Below, one piece after another: positions 27,421 to 36,139 of a DNA stretch of 64,000 nucleotides (position 1 is the first letter of the stretch; every line of letters begins with the position of its first letter). Source of the DNA: Xenorhabdus doucetiae. Its GTDB lineage: Bacteria; Pseudomonadota; Gammaproteobacteria; Enterobacterales; Enterobacteriaceae. The stretch covers positions 4,030,001-4,094,000 of the forward strand of contig NZ_FO704550.1 of NCBI RefSeq assembly GCF_000968195.1, read 5' to 3'. Both the position numbers and the translations under genes were made by a program. The notes beneath the pieces were generated by a model. That model saw nothing but the letters and a program-made list of their open reading frames with translations, searched no databases and was not told where the DNA came from.

Positions 27421-28998
27421 ATGAGCAACCAAATTGAGGTCTCTATTCCTTCGGGTTCTAGTGTTATCATTGGGCAAAGATTAGTACTTCATGTTACTTT
27501 AAAATCTAATGATAAAATATCACCTGATACCACTGTCTATCTGGACAATACTCATAATGTCACATTACTAGACACAACCCATTCTGATGAATCCCCTGAA
27601 TTATTCATCCTTTATTTGGAAATGTCATCAAATATGACCGATGGGGATTATGTCAGATTTGGTTTTTCCATCTCAGGTAATATCAATTTTCCCCCACAAA
27701 GTGTCGAGTATACGGCAAGGACATTAAATAATGATTCGTTAAGGCTTTATTATGACAAATCTTATTTAGATGTTCCTAGCCAACCTAATTTACCCCCTGA
27801 TGGAAACAATGGCGAATCCAGAACTCGCGTTATGGCGAGAATTAAAGATCAACATAGTAATCCCATACCCCGCCTTTTTGTTTTTATCTCTGCATCATCG
27901 CCTAACGATATAGAAAAAATAGATTTATATGGAAATGATAACAGCACTAAAATTGATATCGAAAAATATCAATACAGGGAGGGAGTTTTATTATCTTCAA
28001 ATCAATCTGGTAATTTAATTTTTTATGTTTATGCTAAAGAGATGCAACCAGTCACTCTTGAGTTATACACGCAAGTCTTTGGCATAACAAGCGAGGTAAT
28101 AGCGGATAGCCCACTGCATATTGTCAACAATAAACCCGTAAGTTCAGGTAATTATCTCCCTGCCCCCGCGATTGATGGGTTTGAAAATGGAGGAGAATTA
28201 ACCACTCATAATCAAACCAATTTTCTGGTTAATGTGCCTCTTTATCCTGATGCACAAGTTGGGGATATTATTAAATTCTGTATTGATGGAAAGACCACAA
28301 TATACGATCATATTCTTGTAGGATTAAATGAGCTTGGTAATTATTCAAGCATATCTTTGCCTTATAATATGTTTCAAATAGGCGTGGCCTCTGAGTTTTC
28401 CTATTTGGTTTTTCTCTCAAGTGGAGAAACGTTATATTCAAATTCACTAAAATTGACATACACGGGAGAATCCTGGCCTAAACCGACGTATTATGATAAA
28501 TGCGTGGTTTATTCTAGCTTTGGAACAAACTCACCCAATAATATTATACAAGAAGCTGACCCTGATAATTGTGAAAACATAGATCCAAATAATATTGTTA
28601 ATTGCCCGGCAATATCTCAGCATAAGAATAATGCTAATGATGCCGCACTATTTGTTCAAATTACAGGAACGAATGATGTTACTGATAAAACAAAACCTCC
28701 ATTAGGTAGTCAAGTGAAACTCACTTTGCTTATCAAATCAAACCCCAGACATGTCAACCAGGTGCTTAGTAAAAAGATGCCTGATAAACCTGACCCTAAT
28801 GGCGATGGTCAGACCGCAATTCTTACCATAGAAATACCTAAACATTATGTTTCAGGATGCCACGAATATCAAAATTGTCATGCTGGTCTTATTCAATTTA
28901 GTTATCAAGCTGCTGGCTCTTCTTCTAGTACTTGGACGGGAAGAATAGTGACTTCTGCGAATGGTGCAGATGATTGTGACGAAGAACATAATAATTAG
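27421..28998 (+). CDS. Beta-sandwich (Ig-like) protein family, member E
   Basis: This 525-residue protein starts NQIEVSIPSGSSVIIGQRL, matching the second domain of A and the first of C. It continues with a Big_1-like domain (IPRLFVFIS and NLIFYVYAKEMQPVTLEL) and a domain with GDIIKFCIDGK. The C-terminal block is YDKCVVYSSFG, with an inserted loop containing two extra Cys (DNCENIDPNNIVNCP), then PPLGSQVKLTLLI and the ending STWTGRIVT. GAGG precedes the ATG. The next gene starts 10 bases after its stop, so the two are probably one operon. Being Cys-rich with no export signal is unusual. The function is unknown. Confidence 0.82.
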   Translation: MSNQIEVSIPSGSSVIIGQRLVLHVTLKSNDKISPDTTVYLDNTHNVTLLDTTHSDESPELFILYLEMSSNMTDGDYVRFGFSISGNINFPPQSVEYTARTLNNDSLRLYYDKSYLDVPSQPNLPPDGNNGESRTRVMARIKDQHSNPIPRLFVFISASSPNDIEKIDLYGNDNSTKIDIEKYQYREGVLLSSNQSGNLIFYVYAKEMQPVTLELYTQVFGITSEVIADSPLHIVNNKPVSSGNYLPAPAIDGFENGGELTTHNQTNFLVNVPLYPDAQVGDIIKFCIDGKTTIYDHILVGLNELGNYSSISLPYNMFQIGVASEFSYLVFLSSGETLYSNSLKLTYTGESWPKPTYYDKCVVYSSFGTNSPNNIIQEADPDNCENIDPNNIVNCPAISQHKNNANDAALFVQITGTNDVTDKTKPPLGSQVKLTLLIKSNPRHVNQVLSKKMPDKPDPNGDGQTAILTIEIPKHYVSGCHEYQNCHAGLIQFSYQAAGSSSSTWTGRIVTSANGADDCDEEHNN

Positions 28999-29008
28999 AG
29001 AGGAAAAT

Positions 29009-30895
29009 ATGTCTAATATAAATAATAAATTATCCAGCCCAAGGCTCCCACAATCCACTAACAATACGTTAGATTTGGAAAAATTGAATGGTGATTATAT
29101 TGTTGTTGAAATCGATACCTATCCTAATGTCTCTATCAATGATGAACTCACTATTTATTTCAATCAAATTAAGATTGACCCCTATGTTGTTAAAGGCAGT
29201 GATTTAAATTCATCTTATTTCACGATTAACATTCCAAAAAACAAAATCCCCGTCGGGCAATATTCTGTTTATTATATAGAGGAAACCTACGGTAACCTAT
29301 TATACTCCCCTAAGATTAATATCACCGTTGTTGACCAAGCATCAACTAAACCCCCCGTCATACCGCCCACAGATGACTGCGCCTTTATCGTCATGGGGGC
29401 ACGCACCACACTTTATAGTACGGCTAACGCTCTCTACGGGCCGCAGTGCCTGGTTGCCTTGGATAAGGAAACCTTGGAACCCGTTGAAGTCTTGTGGGAA
29501 TATATGGAACCGCCCAAAGTCGATATCAGTTGGCAATATACCAATGGTAATTTTGGTGTTATTCAAAGCTCGACTTTTTATGATACTTCACCAAGTATCA
29601 AAATATCCGTTTACTCTCTTGATAAAAAATATCATCGCGTAATTCAACCCCTTAATATCTTTGGTAATGGCGGAACATCTGATTCTGTCTACATAAAACC
29701 ACACTTATATGATTGGCAACCCCCGTTTTGTGCCCCGGAAAGTTTTTCCTCTAGTTTTGCGGCATTGCTCAATGACAATAGCCTTGTCACTTGGGGAAAT
29801 ATGAATCCGGCAAATTCTGGTCATGTTGATAATGACGTAAAAAAAGTTTTCGCCTCTGGATACGGCTACCTGGCCCTGAAAAATAATGGAAGCCTGTCAC
29901 TTTGGGGAGTACCAGAAAATGATACGATTTACGCATCTTATTGCCCTGGCGCGGATTACGTTGATATTGCGGCGGGAAACACCTGTTTTATCGCGCTAAG
30001 GTCTGATGGAACTGGCTGTACCTGGGGAAACCCTTGGATACCCGGTGGTGCATTGCCTTTTGGCCCCTATATTGTTCCCAGATTAGGCCCCCCTGAGAAG
30101 ACTCTCCTTCTCGGAAATGATATTGCTGTCCTTGCCTTTAATACTGAAACTGCGATGTCATCCTTGATAGTTAGCAGACCAGCCCAAGCAACCAGGCATA
30201 ATAACATGGTGGGTTGGATGGAGAGACAAGAAGATGAATCCTACAGAAATCTCCGTGGCATTATCCCTGTCTTAGACACTTTTATCATTATAAAGCAAGA
30301 TGGAACGACAAATTATTGGCCCTGGCTACCCTCAACAATAGTTGGCCAACCGCAATACGTAGACGGAGTAGCTCAGATCGCACAAATTGTCCCTGCCATA
30401 GGATGGGATTACAGGACGCCTCGTACAGGCATCGGTTACCGCAACCCCTCTGATATAACTCTATCGATTTTTGAAAGCGCCTTCCTTGCAGAGGGGTCTC
30501 CATACTCATCTGTTTCAGATATATCAGGTAATAGAACGACTCTTGAGTCAAGATTGATGGATGGTACTGTCGGAGAAATCAACTCCGTACTCCAAGTCAG
30601 CATGGTCGTTATAGATGGATTAGAAAATGTCGTTCAAGTGACATGTTCAGCAAAAGCCTCCGCCGCATTGCACAAAGATGGTACTGTCACCACTTGGGGA
30701 TCACTTGAATATGGCGGTGACTCTTCCGCAGTGCAGAATCAGCTTAAAAATGTAAGAGCTATCTACGCGACCGGGAAAGCATTTGCTGCTCTGACACAAG
30801 ATAATAAAGTCATTACTTGGGGAGATTATGCCGGAGGCGGAAATAGCAGCTCTGTACAACAGTATCTTGATGGCAACATTAGTTATTACGAATAA
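29009..30895 (+). CDS. RCC1-like beta-propeller protein with an Ig-like N terminus (member F)
   Basis: This protein of about 628 residues starts with the leader LPQSTNNTLDLEKLNGDYI and an Ig-like domain ending NITVVDQAS, the same arrangement as member A. After a Pro-rich linker (TKPPVIPPTD) comes a region with at least five RCC1-like repeats of the form aAL..dG....WG: SFAALLNDNSLVTWG, YLALKNNGSLSLWG, FIALRSDGTGCTWG, SAALHKDGTVTTWG and FAALTQDNKVITWG. RCC1 propellers are protein-interaction platforms; bacterial examples occur in secreted or surface proteins. The start at 29009 is chosen for its AGAGAGGAAAAT ribosome site; an upstream in-frame start at 28961 overlaps member E. No signal peptide is seen. 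It is the last gene before the glnA control region. Confidence 0.82.
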   Translation: MSNINNKLSSPRLPQSTNNTLDLEKLNGDYIVVEIDTYPNVSINDELTIYFNQIKIDPYVVKGSDLNSSYFTINIPKNKIPVGQYSVYYIEETYGNLLYSPKINITVVDQASTKPPVIPPTDDCAFIVMGARTTLYSTANALYGPQCLVALDKETLEPVEVLWEYMEPPKVDISWQYTNGNFGVIQSSTFYDTSPSIKISVYSLDKKYHRVIQPLNIFGNGGTSDSVYIKPHLYDWQPPFCAPESFSSSFAALLNDNSLVTWGNMNPANSGHVDNDVKKVFASGYGYLALKNNGSLSLWGVPENDTIYASYCPGADYVDIAAGNTCFIALRSDGTGCTWGNPWIPGGALPFGPYIVPRLGPPEKTLLLGNDIAVLAFNTETAMSSLIVSRPAQATRHNNMVGWMERQEDESYRNLRGIIPVLDTFIIIKQDGTTNYWPWLPSTIVGQPQYVDGVAQIAQIVPAIGWDYRTPRTGIGYRNPSDITLSIFESAFLAEGSPYSSVSDISGNRTTLESRLMDGTVGEINSVLQVSMVVIDGLENVVQVTCSAKASAALHKDGTVTTWGSLEYGGDSSAVQNQLKNVRAIYATGKAFAALTQDNKVITWGDYAGGGNSSSVQQYLDGNISYYE

Positions 30896-30923
30896 TTTTG
30901 GCTACCAATAATCATTGGCAGCC

Positions 30924-30952
30924 CTCAAGTGCACTATTATGGTGCACTTGAG
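30924..30952 (+). promoter_or_regulatory. NtrC enhancer site upstream of glnA
   Basis: The core TGCACTATTATGGTGCA (30930-30946) fits the NtrC consensus TGCAC-N7-GTGCA. It lies within a perfect 10-bp inverted repeat, CTCAAGTGCA and TGCACTTGAG. It is about 120 bases upstream of the sigma54 promoter. A weaker half-site (CGGTGCAA) follows at 30972-30979. Confidence 0.88.
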
Positions 30953-31062
30953 TTGTTGTCACTCCCAAATTCGGTGCAAATCGATTTAAAACTGTGCTTT
31001 TCCCTGATTCATTTTTTGTCTCCGGTCTCTCCAAACATTGATATTAAACACTTTTAAAAAAC

Positions 31063-31078
31063 TGGCACGCTTTTCGCA
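31063..31078 (+). promoter_or_regulatory. Sigma54 promoter of glnA
   Basis: TGGCACGCTTTTCGCA has the -24 GG (31064-31065) and -12 GC (31076-31077) at the required 10-base spacing. It lies 82 bases before the glnA start. With the NtrC sites upstream it makes a typical nitrogen-starvation promoter. Confidence 0.9.
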
Positions 31079-31159
31079 TTTACCCAAACAATCGCGATTT
31101 CATAAAGATTGACCCTAAGAGATCGATAATCGCCCTTAATTTTTCCAGGAGAGGCCAGT

Positions 31160-32569
31160 ATGTCCGTTGAACATGTGTTGTCCATGATTGAAGAACATCA
31201 GGTGAAGTTTATTGACTTACGTTTTACTGACACCAAAGGTAAAGAACAACATATCACCATCCCTGCCCACCAAGTTGATGAAGACTTCTTTGAAGATGGC
31301 AAAATGTTTGACGGTTCGTCTATCGGTGGCTGGAAAGGAATCAATGAATCCGATATGGTGCTGATGCCCGATCCAAGCACCGCGATGATCGACCCCTTCT
31401 TTCATGATGCTACCCTGATCCTGCGTTGCGATGTCCTTGAACCCGGCACCATGCAGGGTTATAGCCGCGACCCTCGCTCCATTGCGAAACGTGCAGAAGA
31501 TTTCCTGCGTGCCAGCGATCTGGCTGATACCGTGTTATTTGGGCCAGAACCCGAATTCTTCCTGTTCGATGATATCCGGTTTGGCAGTTCCATCTCTGGT
31601 TCTTATTATCATATCGATGATACCGAAGCTGCATGGAACAGCGGTACGCGCTATGAAGGCGGTAACAAAGGCCATCGTCCCGGTATTAAAGGCGGCTATT
31701 TCCCGGTTCCGCCGGTGGATTCTTCGCAAGACCTGCGTTCAGCCATGTGCCTGACAATGGAAAAAATGGGGTTGGTCGTTGAAGCCCATCACCATGAAGT
31801 CGCCACGGCCGGGCAAAACGAAGTCGCCACCCGCTTTAATACCATGACCAAAAAAGCGGATGAGACCCAGATTTATAAGTATGTGGTGCATAACGTTGCC
31901 CATAAATTTGGCAAGACCGCGACGTTTATGCCAAAACCGCTGGTGGGTGATAACGGTTCAGGTATGCACTGCCATATGTCACTGTCCAAAAATGGCACTA
32001 ACCTGTTTGCGGGTGACAAATACGGTGGCCTGTCCGAAATGGCGCTTTACTATATCGGCGGTATCATTAAACATGCCCGTGCATTGAATGCCTTTACTAA
32101 CCCAACGACCAACTCGTATAAGCGTCTGGTGCCCGGTTTTGAAGCGCCGGTGATGCTGGCTTATTCTGCCCGTAACCGCTCCGCTTCTATCCGTATTCCG
32201 GTTGTTGCCAGCACCAAAGCTCGCCGTATTGAAGTGCGTTTCCCCGATCCCGCGGCGAACCCTTATCTGGCCTTCTCTGCGCTGTTGATGGCAGGTCTTG
32301 ATGGCATCATCAACAAAATTCACCCCGGTGATGCCATGGATAAGAACTTGTATGACCTGCCCGCAGAAGAAGCGCAAGAGATCCCAACTGTAGCCTCTTC
32401 TTTGGAAGATGCCTTGGCTGCGCTGGATGCAGACCGCGAATTCCTGACTCGCGGCGGTGTTTTCACGGATGATACGATCGATGCTTATATCAATTTGTTG
32501 CAAGGGGAAATTGAACGTGTCCGTATGACTCCCCATCCTCTGGAATTTGAACTGTATTACAGTGTGTAA
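31160..32569 (+). CDS. glnA: Glutamine synthetase GlnA (type I-beta)
   Basis: This 469-residue enzyme joins glutamate and ammonia using ATP to give glutamine, forming a cytoplasmic dodecamer. Family signatures are visible: FDGSSIGGWKGINESD near residue 50, the glutamate/metal site motif FGPEPEFFLFDD, the ATP-binding NGSGMHCHMS region (about 264-273), and the adenylylation loop NLYDLPAEEA with Tyr at about residue 398. The length matches E. coli GlnA exactly. AGGAGAG precedes the ATG. It is followed by a terminator and then by glnL and glnG. The upstream adhesin island ends only 264 bases before it, but the NtrC and sigma54 sites are intact. Confidence 0.98.
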   Translation: MSVEHVLSMIEEHQVKFIDLRFTDTKGKEQHITIPAHQVDEDFFEDGKMFDGSSIGGWKGINESDMVLMPDPSTAMIDPFFHDATLILRCDVLEPGTMQGYSRDPRSIAKRAEDFLRASDLADTVLFGPEPEFFLFDDIRFGSSISGSYYHIDDTEAAWNSGTRYEGGNKGHRPGIKGGYFPVPPVDSSQDLRSAMCLTMEKMGLVVEAHHHEVATAGQNEVATRFNTMTKKADETQIYKYVVHNVAHKFGKTATFMPKPLVGDNGSGMHCHMSLSKNGTNLFAGDKYGGLSEMALYYIGGIIKHARALNAFTNPTTNSYKRLVPGFEAPVMLAYSARNRSASIRIPVVASTKARRIEVRFPDPAANPYLAFSALLMAGLDGIINKIHPGDAMDKNLYDLPAEEAQEIPTVASSLEDALAALDADREFLTRGGVFTDDTIDAYINLLQGEIERVRMTPHPLEFELYYSV

Positions 32570-32641
32570 CCTTATTCGGTCATATGCCTTATCACATGCC
32601 GGATGGAATGACTGTGATTTTTTGTTGCCGTGAAACTTTTG

Positions 32642-32665
32642 GCCCATCTTTAGATGGGCTCTTTT
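32642..32665 (+). terminator. Terminator between glnA and glnL
   Basis: GCCCATC-TTTA-GATGGGC forms a 7-bp stem with a tetraloop followed by TCTTTTCC. It would attenuate read-through from glnA into glnLG, as in E. coli. In enterics the glnA 3' end is also a source of the GlnZ-type small RNA. Confidence 0.85.
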
Positions 32666-32734
32666 CCCTTACATACACATCCCGATAAGAGTTTGAGCGG
32701 AAGGGTTCATTAATTATGGTTAAATAAGCTACAA

Positions 32735-32751
32735 TGCACCAAAAAAGTGCA
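32735..32751 (+). promoter_or_regulatory. NtrC site at the glnL promoter
   Basis: TGCACCAAAAAAGTGCA is an excellent NtrC site, ending nine bases before the glnL start. In E. coli NtrC represses the separate glnL promoter from such a site. The position here would also cover the ribosome site. Confidence 0.85.
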
Positions 32752-32759
32752 GGAACGGA

Positions 32760-33809
32760 ATGACAATGGTTAGTTTGCCCAAAGCAGAACAGATTCTCGA
32801 CTCACAGATCAACAACGTCTTGGTGCTGGATAATGACTTGATTATTCGCTACGCCAATCATTCTGCTATGCAACTTCTGGCACAAAGTTCACGTAAATTA
32901 TTCGGTACGCCTCTGCCTATCCTGTTTAGCTATATTTCGCTGGATACCGAACTGATGCGTTCCAGTTTGATCAACGGTCAGGGCTTTACCGATAACGAAG
33001 TCATCCTGGTGATCAATAATCACGCTCATGTGATGTCGCTCAGTGCCCAACCAATTTCCGAACAGCTTATTCTGCTGGAACTGGCATCTATGGACAGTCA
33101 ACGCCGGTTAAGCCAAGAGCAGGTACAACAAGCCCAGCAGGCGGCTGCGCGGGAACTGGTTCGGGGGCTGGCACATGAAATCAAAAATCCCCTTGGCGGG
33201 CTGCGGGGAGCCGCACAGTTGCTTGCCAAGGCACTGCCCGATCCCGCTTTGAGGGAGTATACCCAAGTGATTATTGAGCAGGCAGACAGGCTGCGCAATC
33301 TGGTTGATCGCTTGCTGGGGCCGCAGCATCCGGGCGCCCAAACCCGCCAGAGCATTCATCATGTGGTCGAGCGGGTCTATCAGTTAGTCTCACTGGAAAT
33401 GCCGGCGAATGTCACGCTGATTAAAGATTATGATCCCAGTTTGCCAGAACTGGCTCATTATCCTGACCAAATTGAGCAAGTGTTACTGAATATCACCCGC
33501 AATGCGCTACAGGCGCTGGGTCAGAAAGGAGGAACCATCACCCTGAGAACGCGAACCGCGTTTCAGATTACCTTACAGGGTGAACGTTACCGGTTGGCAG
33601 CCCGCATTGATATTAAAGATGACGGTCCGGGAATTCCTCCCTCTATTCAGGATACGCTTTTTTATCCCATGATCAGTGGCTATGAAGGTGGAACTGGACT
33701 CGGCTTATCCATCGCACGTAATCTTATCGACCAACATGCCGGCAAAATTGAATTTACCAGTTGGCCCGGGCATACGGAGTTTTCCATTTACCTGCCTATC
33801 AAGAAATAA
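32760..33809 (+). CDS. glnL: Nitrogen-regulation sensor kinase NtrB
   Basis: This 349-residue cytoplasmic histidine kinase/phosphatase controls NtrC. An N-terminal PAS domain (about residues 15-110) is followed by the H box LVRGLAHEIKNPLGG with the phospho-accepting His. The N box has NITRNALQAL, the G1 box DIKDDGPGIPP and the G2 box GGTGLGLSIARN. It contains no membrane segment, as expected for NtrB. Two ATG codons (32760 and 32766) are possible; AGGA is five bases before the first, which is taken here. It overlaps an NtrC operator upstream and is followed by glnG after 39 bases. Confidence 0.96.
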   Translation: MTMVSLPKAEQILDSQINNVLVLDNDLIIRYANHSAMQLLAQSSRKLFGTPLPILFSYISLDTELMRSSLINGQGFTDNEVILVINNHAHVMSLSAQPISEQLILLELASMDSQRRLSQEQVQQAQQAAARELVRGLAHEIKNPLGGLRGAAQLLAKALPDPALREYTQVIIEQADRLRNLVDRLLGPQHPGAQTRQSIHHVVERVYQLVSLEMPANVTLIKDYDPSLPELAHYPDQIEQVLLNITRNALQALGQKGGTITLRTRTAFQITLQGERYRLAARIDIKDDGPGIPPSIQDTLFYPMISGYEGGTGLGLSIARNLIDQHAGKIEFTSWPGHTEFSIYLPIKK

Positions 33810-33848
33810 CCGATCAGGGAACCACTGAGCAAGAAGGAGAGGGTGACT

Positions 33849-35297
33849 ATGCAACGAGGAAAAGTCTGGATCGTTGATGATGACAGTTCTATCCGCTGGG
33901 TACTTGAACGGGCGCTGAGTAGTGCGGGGATAGAGTGCATCAGTTTTGAAAATGCCGATGCCGTATTAGCCGCGCTGTCACAGGATCATGCCGCACAGGG
34001 TAATCCGGAAGTGATCCTGTCAGATATCCGCATGCCCGGACTGGATGGGCTGACTTTACTCAACCAGATAAAACAGAGTCACCCACAGCTTCCGGTCATC
34101 ATTATGACGGCGCATTCTGATTTGGATGCCGCCGTCAGTGCTTACCAACACGGTGCCTTTGATTATCTGCCCAAGCCTTTCGATATTGATGAAACGGTGG
34201 CGCTGGTTGAGCGGGCACGAAGTCACTATCGGGAACAACACCAATCCGCTGCCAATCCGCAATTGCCGGTATCCGTTTCAGATATGATCGGAGAAGCCCC
34301 TGCCATGCAGGAGGTATACCGGATTATCGGCCGTCTTTCCCGCTCTTCTATCAGCGTGTTAATCAATGGGGAATCCGGCACGGGAAAAGAGCTGGTTGCC
34401 CATGCGCTTCACCGCCATAGTCCACGCGCTTCGGCCCCCTTTATTGCGCTGAATATGGCGGCAATCCCGAAAGATTTGATTGAATCCGAACTGTTTGGCC
34501 ATGAAAAAGGCGCTTTTACCGGCGCGAATCAAGTGCGCCACGGGCGTTTTGAGCAAGCCAATGGCGGCTCACTGTTTTTAGATGAAATTGGCGATATGCC
34601 ACTGGATATCCAGACTCGCTTGCTGCGGGTGCTGGCCGAAGGGCAATTCTATCGCGTCGGCGGCTATGCCCCGGTGAAGGTGGATGTCCGTATCATCGCC
34701 GCCACGCACCAGAACCTTGAGCAACGTGTTGCAGAAAGTAAATTCAGGGAAGATCTCTACCATCGCCTGAATGTGATCCGTGTTCAGTTACCACCTTTGC
34801 GGGACAGAGTGGAGGACATTCCTCGTCTGGCACACCATTTCCTGCAACAAACCGCCAAAGAGCTGGGCGTTGAAGCCAAGGTGCTGCATCCTGATTCTGA
34901 GCTTGCCCTGATGCGGCTGCCGTGGTCTGGCAATGTCCGCCAGTTGGAAAACGTCTGCCGTTGGCTGACGGTGATGGCGGCAAGCAAGGAAATACTGGTA
35001 CAAGATCTGCCCGCTGACCTGCTTGGCAACCCGCCCACAGAGCAAGCGGGAAATTCCCCTCTTTCACGCTCCGCGCTGCTGTCTGAAAATAGTTGGTCAC
35101 AACTGCTCGCAGAATGGGCGCAACATGCGTTAAAAGAGGGAAAAACTGATCTCCTGTCTGATGCACTGCCACTATTGGAACGCACGCTGCTTAATTGCGC
35201 GCTGGAATATACCCATGGGCATAAACAGGAAGCCGCCCGTTTGCTCGGCTGGGGAAGGAATACGATAACGCGGAAATTGAAGGAGTTGGGGTTGTAG
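33849..35297 (+). CDS. glnG: Nitrogen-regulation response regulator NtrC
   Basis: This protein of about 482 residues activates sigma54 promoters. The receiver domain has the acidic pair at VDDDSSIRW, the phospho-acceptor Asp in LSDIRMPG and the Lys in LPKPFD. The AAA+ domain has Walker A GESGTGKE, the sigma54-contact loop GAFTGA (about residues 215-220) and Walker B GGSLFLDEIGDMP. A Fis-like DNA-binding helix-turn-helix ends the protein (KQEAARLLGWGRNTITRKLKEL). The ATG at 33849 is preferred to a GTG at 33843 because AGGAGA at 33835-33840 is correctly spaced for it. It completes the glnA-glnL-glnG nitrogen-control unit. Confidence 0.97.
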   Translation: MQRGKVWIVDDDSSIRWVLERALSSAGIECISFENADAVLAALSQDHAAQGNPEVILSDIRMPGLDGLTLLNQIKQSHPQLPVIIMTAHSDLDAAVSAYQHGAFDYLPKPFDIDETVALVERARSHYREQHQSAANPQLPVSVSDMIGEAPAMQEVYRIIGRLSRSSISVLINGESGTGKELVAHALHRHSPRASAPFIALNMAAIPKDLIESELFGHEKGAFTGANQVRHGRFEQANGGSLFLDEIGDMPLDIQTRLLRVLAEGQFYRVGGYAPVKVDVRIIAATHQNLEQRVAESKFREDLYHRLNVIRVQLPPLRDRVEDIPRLAHHFLQQTAKELGVEAKVLHPDSELALMRLPWSGNVRQLENVCRWLTVMAASKEILVQDLPADLLGNPPTEQAGNSPLSRSALLSENSWSQLLAEWAQHALKEGKTDLLSDALPLLERTLLNCALEYTHGHKQEAARLLGWGRNTITRKLKELGL

Positions 35298-35403
35298 TCA
35301 ATGACACCGACTCAATTCAAGTGGTTGGGTAAATTAGGTGGGAATAATTTCAAGGGCAGCTCAAAAGCGAAATTATAAAATAGCTGCCAGTGATCCCAAG
35401 TGT

Positions 35404-35754
35404 TTATTCAAAAAATGTATTAGCTCCTATTAAAGGAATGATTCTTGCCAAGACTTCATCCATCACATCATGTTCAGCCTGAATAACAAATTTTGATTTC
35501 CTTTCTTTCCACGACAAAGTTTGGATTAAACTTGAAGCAACCACACTGGGTTTATCTAAGTTATCAACCGGAACTTCTGTTGATCCACCTCTAATACTCG
35601 TACTAATAGGGCAACATATAACAAGCCCTGTTTTCTTGTTGTATTCATAGCTCGAAAGAACAAGGGCAGGGCGATACTTGCCTATTTCCTTACCCTTTGT
35701 CGGTTCAAAATCAAGCATAATGATATCGTTTCTACTTGGAACGTAAGAGTTCAT
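35404..35754 (-). CDS. MazF/PemK-family toxin (endoribonuclease)
   Basis: This 116-residue toxin of the MazF/ChpB group cuts mRNA when freed from its antitoxin. The fold signatures are DIIMLDFEPTKGKEIGKYRPALVLS near the N terminus, with the conserved Gly-Lys-RPALV segment, the ICCPISTSIR strand with its Pro-Ile-Thr/Ser core, and SLIQTLSWKERK near residue 75, where the family has a conserved Q-x-k/r-s pattern. The start codon overlaps the antitoxin stop in TAATG, so the two are translationally coupled. It lies beside glnG on the opposite strand. Confidence 0.9.
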   Translation of the reverse strand: MNSYVPSRNDIIMLDFEPTKGKEIGKYRPALVLSSYEYNKKTGLVICCPISTSIRGGSTEVPVDNLDKPSVVASSLIQTLSWKERKSKFVIQAEHDVMDEVLARIIPLIGANTFFE

Positions 35755-35999
35755 TATTCACCTAACTCTGTACTGGAAACACTTGCGATCTCATCGGCAT
35801 GAGCCGTATGCTCATTTAAACCGGAAAGCAAATAACTTTCTGAATAAATAGGTTTTCTTCTACGAGGAGACAAAACAATTTTCCCGTCGTCAACAGTCAG
35901 TTCCATAGTTTGACCAACTTTTACACCTACTTTGTTCAAAATATTCGCTGGGATTATAATGCCCTGACTATTACCCCATTTTTTAATTGCTACGCTCAT
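35754..35999 (-). CDS. MazE/ChpS-type antitoxin (AbrB fold)
   Basis: This protein of about 81 residues begins SVAIKKWGNSQGIIIPANIL, the classic swapped-hairpin AbrB/MazE DNA-binding domain. It continues with VGQTMELTVDDGKIVLSP and an acidic tail that would bind the toxin. The start at 35999 is preferred to 36011 because the MSVAIKKWGNS start is conserved; GGAGG-like CTGGAGGC... sequence lies just upstream on the minus strand. It probably represses its own operon through the palindrome at 36020-36042. Confidence 0.9.
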   Translation of the reverse strand: MSVAIKKWGNSQGIIIPANILNKVGVKVGQTMELTVDDGKIVLSPRRRKPIYSESYLLSGLNEHTAHADEIASVSSTELGE

Positions 36000-36019
36000 A
36001 GCAGCCTCCAAACGACTTA

Positions 36020-36042
36020 TTGGTTATACATAGTATAACCAA
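36020..36042 (-). promoter_or_regulatory. Operator palindrome of the toxin-antitoxin operon
   Basis: A perfect inverted repeat, TTGGTTATAC-ATA-GTATAACCAA, has 10-bp arms and a three-base centre. It lies 20 bases upstream of the antitoxin start, exactly where the promoter should be. Autorepression by the MazE-like protein is the obvious reading. Confidence 0.8.
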
Positions 36043-36139
36043 ATTTATCCGCTTAGCAAAAAGACTTTGTTTACTACCTATTACTGAGCAAATACTCTAA
36101 TAAATCAATGAATTAAAATAGATTTTATTATCTGTATCT

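Noticed and set aside
31979..32647. Open frame of 222 codons antisense to the 3' half of glnA
   Set aside because: It is fully covered by glnA and its terminator; no domain is recognisable.
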